DNA of 64,000 nt from Marinomonas mediterranea MMB-1 (GCF_000192865.1 NC_015276.1:1736001-1800000), one strand, 5' to 3'; shown: positions 27,283 to 35,431, counted from the stretch's first letter. A program made the numbers and translations. The notes: generated from the letters alone by a model not told the origin.

Positions 27283-27301
27283 GAAAACGATTATCAATAA
27301 T
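27283..27301 (-). promoter_or_regulatory. Fur box candidate of the imelysin operon
   Basis: On the minus strand ATTATTGATAATCGTTTTC matches the 19-bp Fur consensus at about 14 positions, with an intact TGATAATC centre. It lies 52 bp upstream of the imelysin start, where Fur would block the promoter. Confidence 0.7.
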
Positions 27302-27398
27302 TTGATCCTTTCAATTTGAGCTAAAGTGTTAAGAAATGATATCGCGAATAAATATTATTTATACTTTGCGTATATGAACTCCAAAACTGCAGAATGTC

Positions 27399-27968
27399 CT
27401 ATAAACACTGCTTATTAAAACTGCTCATCGCATTTTGAGGAAGGGAATAGTCGCATGCCGTGCCGCGCATTTTGTTTTCCTTCTCCCAAGAAATAGAAAC
27501 AGATTCAGGTTTTCCAGAACGATAACCTGGGATAAAACGGTACGCAGCCAAGACTTCTACTTTGCTATTCGGGCCCACTTCGACACTTTGGCCGATCAGA
27601 CGTTGGCGAGTGTTAGGATCGTAAAGTGAATAATCTGTTGTGTATTCTTCTGCACCGTTTTCATGGGTAAACGTCAACCAAACTTTTCGATATGTGACGA
27701 CCTCGCTCGTTGGATTTTCGAATACCAACTTAGTAAAGATCTTTTGAGGGGAAGAAAGCGAGGCTGCAGCTTTTACAAACCCAACATTTTGAGCGGACTG
27801 CCAAGGGTAAGAGTTACCAAACGAAATACTTCCTAACGAAATGTTCTCCGTCGCGACCTGTGTACGACCAAATTTAATTAAGTCTTTTACCGGTGCATAA
27901 AGCGCAGCAATAAGAGCAACGAGAAGAAGAGACGTTTTTACTTTGGGTAAATGGATCATGCTAGACAT
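27399..27968 (-). CDS. Unknown membrane-anchored protein behind LexA-type boxes
   Basis: About 189 aa. One N-terminal hydrophobic helix (around residues 8-25: VKTSLLLVALIAALYAPV) is followed by a soluble, beta-rich domain with two cysteines near the C-terminus (GTACDYS and KQCL), probably periplasmic. The ATG at 27968 has GAGG six bases upstream. I do not recognise a family. Two overlapping CTG-N10-CAG palindromes start 27 bp upstream, so it may be SOS-induced. The nearest genes, imelysin and a flavoprotein, give no hint of function. Confidence 0.72.
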   Translation of the reverse strand: MSSMIHLPKVKTSLLLVALIAALYAPVKDLIKFGRTQVATENISLGSISFGNSYPWQSAQNVGFVKAAASLSSPQKIFTKLVFENPTSEVVTYRKVWLTFTHENGAEEYTTDYSLYDPNTRQRLIGQSVEVGPNSKVEVLAAYRFIPGYRSGKPESVSISWEKENKMRGTACDYSLPQNAMSSFNKQCL

Positions 27969-27994
27969 TACAAACCTCACCGACAAAATATAAA

Positions 27995-28032
27995 TACTGT
28001 TTGGATATACAGTACTGTAGCTTTATACAGTG
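27995..28032 (-). promoter_or_regulatory. Two overlapping LexA-type (SOS) boxes
   Basis: Box 1 (27995-28014) has arms TACTGT and ACAGTA around eight bases; box 2 (28013-28032) has TACTGT and ACAGTG around eight bases. Both fit CTG-N10-CAG, and they share two bases. A TATATT-like -10 on the minus strand follows at about 27989. Double overlapping boxes of this kind are known from colicin promoters. The remaining ~320 bp up to the HI0933-family gene is AT-rich and shows no gene. Confidence 0.68.
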
Positions 28033-28339
28033 TTGTTTGGCAACCTATTTGTTCATATTTTCTACAAAATTTTTTCTATCGATCTGTGTCAATAAGTAGA
28101 AATAAAAAATAAAAAATCTCTTGATTAAATTTAAGTAATTGAAAAAATTAACAAAAACAAAGATTCCCACAATTTTTTTCACCGCTTTTGTGGAAAGGTA
28201 ATAGAGAGGAAAAATTGTGCACAAGCGTTGGCTTTTTTCGGCTGTCAAATACCTCGATACATTCATTTTATCCAAAAACGGCGTATCCAGTGTTAGTCAA
28301 TATCTCGACATAACCAATGCACTTTTATTGATATTGCGC

Positions 28340-28367
28340 TTACTTTGTCGGTATGAACCGATATAAT
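28340..28367 (+). promoter_or_regulatory. Promoter of the HI0933-family gene
   Basis: TTACTT, 16 bases, TATAAT. The -10 hexamer lies inside the upstream extension of the open frame, so translation must begin downstream of it. This supports the GTG at 28395. Confidence 0.6.
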
Positions 28368-28394
28368 GCCGCCTTAAATAAGATTGGGGGTTAT

Positions 28395-29585
28395 GTGGAA
28401 AAGTTTGATGTTGTGATTATCGGTGCGGGCGCGTCTGGATTATTTTGTGGAACAAACGCAGCCTATCGAGGAAGAAAAGTACTTGTCCTTGATCATGCTA
28501 ATAAAGCCGGTAAGAAAATTCTGATGTCAGGAGGAGGGCGTTGCAACTTTACCAACATGGATGCCTCACCCAAACATTTCCTATGTCATAACCCTCACTT
28601 TTGCATTTCAGCATTAAAGCGTTATACCCCCAGTGATTTTGTTGAACTGGTAGATCGACACGCGCTCGACTACGTTGAGAAAACGCCGGGGCAACTGTTT
28701 TGTAAAGACTCCGCAAAAGACCTACTAAGCATCTTATTAACAGAGCTGGAATGGTCAGGGGCGGAGCTGCGACTAAATACCAGCGTAAAGTCTATCGACT
28801 GGCAAGAACAAGGCGCAAAGCTCACCATTAATCAGAACAACACACAAACAGACATACAGTGCGAATCGCTCGTCATCGCGACAGGCGGCTTGTCGATTCC
28901 CTCAATGGGTGCGACAGGATTCGGTTACGAGATTGCCAAGCAAGTCGGGCACAGTGTCTACCCAACACGAGCGAGTTTAGTGCCGATCACCGCACAACCT
29001 GATCGCAAAGCACAGCTAGCGGAATTGTCCGGTGTCGCGTGTGACATAGAAGCAACCGCAGGTGGAACCGTCTTTAAAGAGCCCATGCTCTTTACCCACC
29101 GAGGAGTCAGCGGCCCCGCAATATTACAAATCACCAACTTCTGGCAACCGGGTGAACCGCTGAAAATTCACATCGCACCTGAACTAACGCTAGAATCACT
29201 TGTTAAAACGCGTGAAGAGCAACCCAAAAAGACCGTAGAAAACTACCTCGCGAACGAACTTCCTAAACGCCTTGTTGAACTCATGCGAACCGAACTAACC
29301 TGGCTAAGCCAAAAGTTCGCACAAGTCTCCAACGAACAGCTAGAGAGCCTAGTGCACTACTTATCAAACTTCGACGTTGCACCCAACGGCACCGAAGGCT
29401 ACCGCACCGCAGAAGTGACCCTAGGTGGCGTCGATACCAACGAAGTGTCATCGAAAACCTTCGAATCACAAAAACAAAAAGGACTCTACTTCATTGGTGA
29501 AGTCCTAGATGTCACTGGATGGCTAGGCGGCTACAACTTCCAATGGGCTTGGGCAAGTGGCTTTGCGGCAGCGCAGTTTGTTTAG
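28395..29585 (+). CDS. HI0933/YhiN-family FAD-dependent oxidoreductase
   Basis: About 396 aa flavoprotein. It opens with the dinucleotide-binding VVIIGAGASGLFCG and continues with the family-specific GKKILMSGGGRCNFTN and, near the end, GEVLDVTGWLGGYNFQWAWASG. Such proteins (YhiN, HI0933) bind FAD; their physiological reaction is not settled. The frame is open to an ATG at 28353, but a promoter -10 lies within that extension. The GTG at 28395 directly after a GGGGG run is therefore more likely, though its spacing is short. Confidence 0.87.
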   Translation: MEKFDVVIIGAGASGLFCGTNAAYRGRKVLVLDHANKAGKKILMSGGGRCNFTNMDASPKHFLCHNPHFCISALKRYTPSDFVELVDRHALDYVEKTPGQLFCKDSAKDLLSILLTELEWSGAELRLNTSVKSIDWQEQGAKLTINQNNTQTDIQCESLVIATGGLSIPSMGATGFGYEIAKQVGHSVYPTRASLVPITAQPDRKAQLAELSGVACDIEATAGGTVFKEPMLFTHRGVSGPAILQITNFWQPGEPLKIHIAPELTLESLVKTREEQPKKTVENYLANELPKRLVELMRTELTWLSQKFAQVSNEQLESLVHYLSNFDVAPNGTEGYRTAEVTLGGVDTNEVSSKTFESQKQKGLYFIGEVLDVTGWLGGYNFQWAWASGFAAAQFV

Positions 29586-29609
29586 AGTCAGTCGATTGCA
29601 AGCATTACT

Positions 29610-30165
29610 TTGACTAAAAAAGTCTCAATTTCCTTCCCCTTACCAAGGGGAGGGTTAGGATGGGGTCGATTACTTGCGCAGACATTGTACTTGCGGAACT
29701 AACCGATATTAAATCAGTTAACTCATTGCCTTAACCGCAAAAATTTCAGATTCCTTCCCCTTACCAAGGGGAAGGTTAGGATGGGGTCGATTATTTACGC
29801 AGACATTGTACTTGCGGAACTAACCGATATTAAATCAGTTAACTCATTGCCTTAACTGAAAAAATCTCAGATTCCTTCCCCTTACCAAGGGGAAGGTTAG
29901 GATGGGGTCAGTTGCTTGCACAGACATTGTACTTGCGGAACTAACCGATATTAAATCAGTTAACTCATTGCCTTGGCTGAAAAAATCTCAGATTCCTTCC
30001 CCTTACCAAGGGGAAGGTTAGGATGGGGTCAATTACTTGCACAGACATTGTACTTGCGGAACTAACCGATATTAAATCAGTTAACTCATTGCCTTAGCTG
30101 AAAAAATCTCAGATTCCTTCCCCTTACCAAGGGGAAGGTTAGGATGGGGTCAATTACTTGCACAA
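29610..30165. repeat. 121-bp tandem repeat array, about 4.5 copies
   Basis: Units start at 29631, 29752, 29873, 29994 and 30115 (position of TCCTTCCCC), a strict 121-bp period. Each unit holds a perfect palindrome CCTTCCCCTT-ACC-AAGGGGAAGG followed by TTAGGATGGGG, a REP-like word. It also contains an imperfect palindrome TAACCGAT...ATCAGTTA. Units differ at a few positions only (for example CGATTATTTACG versus CAATTACTTGCA). No open frame runs through the array. The last unit is broken off after about 50 bp. Confidence 0.93.
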
Positions 30166-30422
30166 ACCTACATAACTTGCACTGCAAGCGAGCATACCTC
30201 CAATCGCCACTACGTTCTCAACAACGAAGCCCGCACCTCAATCGAAAAACACATCAAACGGAACAGGTCAATGTTCCTACTGGTTAGGCTTGCCAATCAC
30301 CTAGGATCTGGGTAAAACTACAAAGATAGATGATAAAAAACGATCAAAAAGAGTCTTCTTAGCCTGACTTAAGGACAAAGAGCACTCGAAAACACACCGC
30401 AAAGACACAGGGAGGTCATATC

Positions 30423-30530
30423 ATGAAAAAAGCAAATTCCCTATATACAGTCGCGGCAGTTCAACAGATGGTTATAACTGCGGCTGTGCGCCGTATAACC
30501 CTTAATTGTTATACACGGAGAGAGATTTGA
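30423..30530 (+). CDS. 35-codon leader ORF coupled to the next gene
   Basis: A 35-codon frame beginning MKKANSLYTVAAV with GGAGG seven bases before its ATG, the best ribosome site in the neighbourhood. Its TGA overlaps the TTG start of the following gene (TTTGA), so ribosomes ending here could restart. The frame runs through a hairpin at 30470-30500. It may be a true leader peptide, or the stump of a gene cut by insertion of the downstream sequence. From the array end (30165) to here I see nothing else. Confidence 0.5.
   Translation: MKKANSLYTVAAVQQMVITAAVRRITLNCYTRREI
30470..30500. other. Hairpin inside the leader ORF
   Basis: GGTTATA pairs with TATAACC and, inside, CGGC pairs with GCCG around a 5-base loop; four bases (ACTG) bulge on one side. 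The TATAAC ends resemble integron core words but do not form a canonical attC. Confidence 0.45.
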
Positions 30531-31582
30531 GCATTAAGTTTGAAATCGTTGATGATGACCTCCACATTTATCTAAATAATGGCTTGTATGACAAGATTAC
30601 TAAAGATCAATCAGAAGAGTATTGTTTCTTTTGGGAGCCTGGTGGCAGCGGAGATTACATTATTAATCAGCTATCTAACTCTTCATCTGATGAATTTCCT
30701 GATGGTCTAGGTTTTCACGAGTTCTATAAGTCTGAAGCTTTTAATAATTTAAGCTGGATAGGTTTGTTTAAAAAAGATGGCTTGCTGAGTGCAAGCTACT
30801 CGATCACTTTTGAATATAAAGAATGGCAAAACCCCTTTAAAGTTTTTTCTTTGGTCGAACTTTATAAAAGAAGACTGCAAGACCTTGGTTATAGAGTCGA
30901 TGTTACTCATGATGAATATGAAGTGTCCATCAATGTTCATACAGAGATAGAATCAAGCATAATAATTCATGCAATCGAAGGATTTGCAACCATTGCTAGG
31001 TCAGAATATCTAAAGCTAGAGAATGAGTTAATAAAGGAATCACATTCTGGTCTGGTTTCTAAGATATTTAATTTTCCTAAAGGATTTGAAACAGTATGCT
31101 CCCAATATGTTTTATGGTTTGGGGAACTACTAGAAAGCATTGGTATTGAGGCCAGCGTGTCTGCTGAAAACAAGGGCGAGCATACTTTTCTTACTATTGA
31201 ACCAAAGAATGATGGCCAGCTTAAAGATGAAATTGAAAGAGCCCTCTATCTTTACTTGTCATTACCTTATTCTGAGTACCTTCCTGCAAAAACAGATAAA
31301 ACGGATATTGAAACAAGAATATTTATACAGTCACTCCAGCAGCAGGTTTCATTTTTTGAGCAGCAGCTGGAAATGAAGAAATCTGTAATCGAACTTCAGA
31401 GCCTAGCTAATGATAAATTAAAAACCGAGCTAGAAGCAGTAAACCATAAAAAATTATTGTTAGAAAGTATGCAAAACAGCAGGGTTGATATTCTTGATGG
31501 TGCCGTCTCTATTAAAGAATATAGTATTGGGCCAATTGCAATAAACCCTAGAAAGTTGCTCAAAATTATAGGAGTTGAGTAA
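30527..31582 (+). CDS. Unknown protein with C-terminal coiled coil
   Basis: About 351 aa, AT-rich relative to the flanking core genes. The TTG at 30527 has GGAG six bases upstream and overlaps the stop of the leader ORF. The N-terminal ~260 residues are mixed alpha/beta without a motif I recognise. Residues ~265-315 form a clear coiled coil (FIQSLQQQVSFFEQQLEMKK and following heptads), and the tail ends KLLKIIGVE. There is no signal peptide or membrane helix. It is probably a recently acquired accessory gene; function unknown. Confidence 0.72.
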   Translation: MSIKFEIVDDDLHIYLNNGLYDKITKDQSEEYCFFWEPGGSGDYIINQLSNSSSDEFPDGLGFHEFYKSEAFNNLSWIGLFKKDGLLSASYSITFEYKEWQNPFKVFSLVELYKRRLQDLGYRVDVTHDEYEVSINVHTEIESSIIIHAIEGFATIARSEYLKLENELIKESHSGLVSKIFNFPKGFETVCSQYVLWFGELLESIGIEASVSAENKGEHTFLTIEPKNDGQLKDEIERALYLYLSLPYSEYLPAKTDKTDIETRIFIQSLQQQVSFFEQQLEMKKSVIELQSLANDKLKTELEAVNHKKLLLESMQNSRVDILDGAVSIKEYSIGPIAINPRKLLKIIGVE

Positions 31583-31583
31583 C

Positions 31584-31650
31584 TGTATAACAATCGCAAG
31601 CACTCGGATCAATTTACGCCGCACCTCAAATGAACTGGTGTTATGGGGGG
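31584..31650. other. attC-like sequence after the unknown gene
   Basis: Begins GTATAACAATCG and ends GGTGTTATGGGG, like the outer core words of integron recombination sites. Inside, TCA-A-TTT pairs with AAATGA, leaving one extrahelical A. The spacing between outer and inner arms is not canonical, so this is suggestive only. Confidence 0.35.
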
Positions 31651-31766
31651 TGGTATGATTTTCCACCTCAAGTAAAGCTCAGAGGTGCAGGCATAATTTA
31701 ATAGGCTAAATTTTTACTTTAAAGTAGATGATTAGAAGCTAATAATGTCGTGGGTTGTCATGCTGC
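31650..31766. repeat. ~115-bp direct repeat, left copy
   Basis: Shares about 80% identity with 35276-35400 in the same orientation, including the exact run AATTTAATAGGCTAAATTTT and the end pattern AATGTCGTxGGTTxTCATGC. The two copies bracket the RecQ/DprA pair. No coding frame is evident. Confidence 0.75.
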
Positions 31767-31769
31767 CTG

Positions 31770-31847
31770 TTAGTCTTCAATATAAGCGATTTCGACAACC
31801 CCTTTGTGAGTGTCCAAACCGATAAATAATATGCTATGGTCAGACAT
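31770..31847 (-). pseudogene. IS110-family transposase N-terminal remnant
   Basis: 25 codons starting MSDHSILFIGLDTHKGVV, which is the DEDD-transposase start (IGLDTHK) of IS110 proteins but different from the two complete copies nearby. A stop follows after IAYIED. The rest of the gene is missing: the ~115-bp repeat follows directly. The remaining ~175 bp up to the RecQ-like gene has no other feature. Confidence 0.75.
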
Positions 31848-32022
31848 ACTAGCCTCCATCATTTAGTTGTATAAACACTAATTATGGCTCTGGTTTGACA
31901 CTAACCCACGGAATTGGAGACTAGCTCTTGTGGGGAGTCACTATGTCTATGTATCGGCAGTGCGGATAGCTTAAGTTTTTTTCATAGGCATTAAATAGTT
32001 AAAAATTGAGAAAGGATTACAC

Positions 32023-34143
32023 ATGAGTCAGCAGAGAGCGCTGGAGTTATTGAGGGAAGGTGTTGGCAGCCCAATCGCTAACTTTCATGAGCATCAGTGG
32101 GAATCTGTTGATGCAATAGTAAATCAACGCTCTCGTTTAATTTGTGTTCAAAGAACTGGCTGGGGTAAAAGTTCGGTTTATTTTATCTCAACCAAGATGA
32201 TGCGTGAGCAAGGGCATGGCCCGACTATTATTATTTCCCCTTTATTGGCCTTAATGCGTAACCAAATAGAATCTGCAGCAAAATATGGGGTGGTTCTCGG
32301 TACTGTTAACTCATCTCAAACACGAGAACAAAATGATGTTAATAAAGATCGATTTTTAGCCGGCAAACTAGATGCATTAATTATTGCGCCTGAACAACTG
32401 GCTAACCAAGAGTTTATAGATAACGTAATAATACCATCTAACCCTGGCTTCTTTGTTATAGATGAAGCGCATTGTATCTCAGACTGGGGGCATGATTTTA
32501 GGCCTGATTATCGACGTATCTCAAGAGTACTTGGGAACATTGCTGATACACCAGTATTAGCAACAACTGCAACAGCTACAGAACGAGTTGTTACAGATGT
32601 TGTTGAACAACTACATGTTGAAGGACAACAGGTGTATTTGCTGCGTGGGCAACTAACACGAGAATCAATTCATCTTCAAAATATACATCTAGATAAACGC
32701 TCAAAGCGTTTGGCTTGGCTTGCCCATACAATTCCGAAAATTGATGGTACTGGCATCGTTTACGCTACAACTATCAATGACGCCTTCCTTGTTGCAGCAT
32801 GGCTCCGAAGTTGCGGTATAGCCGCAGAAGGTTATGCAGGCTCAATTCCAAGGCTTACTAAAGCAGAGAGTACGTTAAAACGTGAGCAATTAGAGCAACA
32901 ATTACTAAATGACGAAATAAAAGTTTTAGTTAGTACGTCAGCTCTGGGGATGGGCTTTGATAAAGGTAATTTGGCCTTCGTCATTCACTATCAAAGTGCG
33001 GGATCAGTTGTTAGCTATTACCAACAAGTAGGCCGTGCGGGCCGAAGTATTAATGATGCTTATGGTGTATTGCTTTCTGGCGATGAAGACGAAGAAATCC
33101 AAAACTACTTTATTAGAGAGGCCTTCCCTAAAGAAGAGCTAGTACGAGACTTACTTGATCTGCTAGAAGAAGACAGTTGTGACGGGCTTAAAAAAGCTGA
33201 TTTAGAAGCACAGCTTAATCATGCGCCAATGAAAATAGAAGCAGCGCTTAAATTTTTGCAAGCAGAATATCCAACACCAATTGTTAAAGAGGGCCCTTTG
33301 TATAAGCGGACAATAAATGCTTATTCATTACCCACAGAAATGATCCAACGTTTATCAAATAGAAAAACAGGTGAGTGGCAAGAAATTCAAGACTATCTCC
33401 AAAGTGGCCAATGTTTAATGCAAGTATTAGCCTCTGCACTTGACGATTCTCTTGCTTCACCTTGCAGAAAATGTGCAAACTGTGACCCTGATAATGCGTT
33501 TGAAGCGACATACCCTCAGGAACTTGGGCAACGAGCAGTTGAATTTTTAGGGAATACAATGATTGATATTCCTCCGAAAAAACAAGTCGGCAATGGGCAG
33601 GCTCAAGCGACAACTAGGTTCCCAAAATATGATTTTCCATATCGATTAGATACTTTAGAGCACGAGTCTGGCGCTGCTTTATGTCATTGGGGAGAGGCTG
33701 GCTGGGGAGAAATAGCCGCTGCTGGCAAACGAGCGCATGCTTTTGACCCTAGAATAGCAGACGCCTGCGTTGCAATGATCAACAATCGTTGGCAGCCGGA
33801 TCCTATGCCGACCTGGGTGACTTATGTGCCATCACAAAACTATCCTGAGTTAGTCAAAGGCTTTGCTGGGTTAATAGCACAAAAGCTTGGCTTAGAGTGC
33901 GTTGAAGCAGTAATAAAAGTAGAAGATACAGCACCACAAAAACGGATGGAAAATAGTGATTTTCGTTGTAAAAACCTTGATGGTGCTTTTGTAGTAAAAA
34001 ATGTACGTGAAGGCGAACCGGTATTACTGATTGATGATGCGTCAGATTCAGGTTGGACATTTGCGGTAATTGCGGCATTGTTGAGACGTGAAGGATGTGG
34101 TCCAGTATTTCCTATGGCTGTTATGTCAACGAAATCAAATTAA
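32023..34143 (+). CDS. RecQ-like helicase with C-terminal phosphoribosyltransferase domain (PsyrT-like)
   Basis: 706 aa. The helicase core carries Walker A-like QRTGWGKSS, the RecQ motif II region DEAHCISDWGHDFRPDY, TTATATERV and motif VI QQVGRAGR. A Cys cluster CRKCANC follows near residue 485. The last ~200 residues are not RecQ: they end in VLLIDDASDSGWTFAV, a phosphoribosyltransferase PRPP-loop pattern. No HRDC domain is visible. ATG 32023 has AGGA upstream. A RecQ-PRTase beside a DprA-like gene is the composition I recall for the PsyrTA toxin-antitoxin/defence family; this identity is from memory. Confidence 0.82.
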   Translation: MSQQRALELLREGVGSPIANFHEHQWESVDAIVNQRSRLICVQRTGWGKSSVYFISTKMMREQGHGPTIIISPLLALMRNQIESAAKYGVVLGTVNSSQTREQNDVNKDRFLAGKLDALIIAPEQLANQEFIDNVIIPSNPGFFVIDEAHCISDWGHDFRPDYRRISRVLGNIADTPVLATTATATERVVTDVVEQLHVEGQQVYLLRGQLTRESIHLQNIHLDKRSKRLAWLAHTIPKIDGTGIVYATTINDAFLVAAWLRSCGIAAEGYAGSIPRLTKAESTLKREQLEQQLLNDEIKVLVSTSALGMGFDKGNLAFVIHYQSAGSVVSYYQQVGRAGRSINDAYGVLLSGDEDEEIQNYFIREAFPKEELVRDLLDLLEEDSCDGLKKADLEAQLNHAPMKIEAALKFLQAEYPTPIVKEGPLYKRTINAYSLPTEMIQRLSNRKTGEWQEIQDYLQSGQCLMQVLASALDDSLASPCRKCANCDPDNAFEATYPQELGQRAVEFLGNTMIDIPPKKQVGNGQAQATTRFPKYDFPYRLDTLEHESGAALCHWGEAGWGEIAAAGKRAHAFDPRIADACVAMINNRWQPDPMPTWVTYVPSQNYPELVKGFAGLIAQKLGLECVEAVIKVEDTAPQKRMENSDFRCKNLDGAFVVKNVREGEPVLLIDDASDSGWTFAVIAALLRREGCGPVFPMAVMSTKSN

Positions 34144-34154
34144 AGAGTGATAAA

Positions 34155-35156
34155 TTGAATACTCAAAACAACCTATATAATGAAAATACACAAGCGGTTT
34201 TACTGCTATCAACCTTTTTTAGTAAACCTAAAAAAGGTGAGGCTCGCCCATTAACGGCAATAGAGTATGGCCGTTTTGCTCGCTGGCTACATGAGTTTAA
34301 TTACACGCCTAGTTCGTTGTTTCATCAATTTGATGAGGTGTTGTCTAAATGGAAAGATCCTAAAGGTAAAATTACGGCTGATCGTCTATCGGAGATATTA
34401 GGTCGTAAAGCTGCTATGGGGTTAGCTCTAGAAAAATGGCAACGTGCAGGTGTTTGGGTCATTACCAGACAAGACAGTGTGTACCCACAGCTACTTAAAA
34501 AGCAGCTTCGTTATATTTCACCGCCGGTATTCTTTGGTGTGGGTAATAAAGGATTACTTCAGCAAGGTGGCTTAGCCGTTATCGGCTCGCGCGGTATTGA
34601 TGAGATTGACGAAGAGTTTACTAAAAACATCGCAATACAAGCAGCGAAAGAGAATATCAATATCGTATCCGGTGCAGCACAAGGCGTAGATGAAACAGCC
34701 ATGTTGTCCTCACTTAGTGCGGGTGGCACAGCTATTGGTATTATGGCAGATAGCCTTTTAAAGGCGGCCACAGCAAGTAAATGGCGCAAATACCTTCAAA
34801 GTAAAAAGCTGGTTTTAATTTCAAGTTTTTATCCTGAAGCAGGCTTCAGTGTTGGTAATGCAATGGCTCGTAATAAGTACATTTATACTACTGCAAGCTC
34901 AGCCCTAGTCGTCAGGGCTGATGAAGGTAAAGGCGGTACTTGGGCTGGAGCCAAAGAAAACAATGAAAATAACTGGGTTCCATTGTTTGTAAATCGTCGA
35001 TCTAACGCCAGTGGCAACATTGCATTATTAGCTCATGGAGCTTATTCGTTTGAGTTGCAGAAAACCTCAGAGGCATGGCTAGCTGAAGTACTTAGTAAAG
35101 TACCGGCACCTGAGTCAAATAATTCTCCATCCAATAGCTTAAATTTATTTGAATAA
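34155..35156 (+). CDS. DprA/Smf-like nucleotide-binding protein (PsyrA-like)
   Basis: About 333 aa if started at the TTG at 34155, which follows AGAGTGA and lies 11 bp after the helicase stop. The DprA Rossmann fold is seen in LAVIGSRGIDE, NIVSGAAQGVDETAM, GGTAIGIMAD and FSVGNAMARNKYIYTTASSALVVRA. N-terminal residues form a helical region and there is no C-terminal winged helix as in housekeeping DprA. Being paired with a RecQ-PRTase argues for a defence or toxin-antitoxin partner rather than transformation. An in-frame start upstream (34095) would overlap the helicase and has no ribosome site. Confidence 0.8.
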   Translation: MNTQNNLYNENTQAVLLLSTFFSKPKKGEARPLTAIEYGRFARWLHEFNYTPSSLFHQFDEVLSKWKDPKGKITADRLSEILGRKAAMGLALEKWQRAGVWVITRQDSVYPQLLKKQLRYISPPVFFGVGNKGLLQQGGLAVIGSRGIDEIDEEFTKNIAIQAAKENINIVSGAAQGVDETAMLSSLSAGGTAIGIMADSLLKAATASKWRKYLQSKKLVLISSFYPEAGFSVGNAMARNKYIYTTASSALVVRADEGKGGTWAGAKENNENNWVPLFVNRRSNASGNIALLAHGAYSFELQKTSEAWLAEVLSKVPAPESNNSPSNSLNLFE

Positions 35157-35197
35157 TTTAAGATACAACCAGCTTAGCTAAAAATGCGTAAGTTCTC

Positions 35198-35280
35198 ACA
35201 TAACAAAGCAATTAAAAATCGCCCACGAAAAGCTGTGGGCTGGACTCGCTAACGTTCGCCTTTTGTTGCGGCGTTGGTAT
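35198..35280. other. attC-like sequence after the DprA-like gene
   Basis: Starts CACATAACAAAGC and ends CCTTTTGTTGCGGCGTTGG, with AACAAA pairing to TTTGTT and a perfect inner hairpin GCCCAC/GTGGGC. The two outer words look like the ends of chromosomal-integron attC sites. The final triplet does not fit GTTRRRY exactly. No integrase gene is in the window. Confidence 0.45.
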
Positions 35281-35400
35281 GACTCCCCACTTCAAGTAAA
35301 ACGCAGAGGTTCAGGACTAATTTAATAGGCTAAATTTTCACTTCAAAATAGATGAGTGAACACGTCAGAAGAAGCCAGTAATGTCGTCGGTTATCATGCA
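35276..35400. repeat. ~115-bp direct repeat, right copy
   Basis: Second copy of the repeat at 31650-31766, same orientation, slightly longer because of a short insertion near the AGATGA word. It ends in TCATGC immediately before the first complete IS110 element. Confidence 0.75.
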
Positions 35401-35431
35401 TGAGAATCAGGGTCAGATACCGTCTTGAATT

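Noticed and set aside
28045..28275. 76-codon minus-strand ORF
   Set aside because: Very AT-rich Phe/Lys/Asn chance frame without ribosome site, lying in the divergent promoter region.
29610..30165. Regular repeats as a possible CRISPR array
   Set aside because: The whole 121-bp unit is repeated, including what would be spacers; there are no variable spacers and no cas genes.
32023..35156. Reading the pair as housekeeping recQ and dprA
   Set aside because: The helicase lacks a visible HRDC domain and carries a phosphoribosyltransferase end; the two genes are adjacent, AT-rich and bracketed by repeats and IS sequences.
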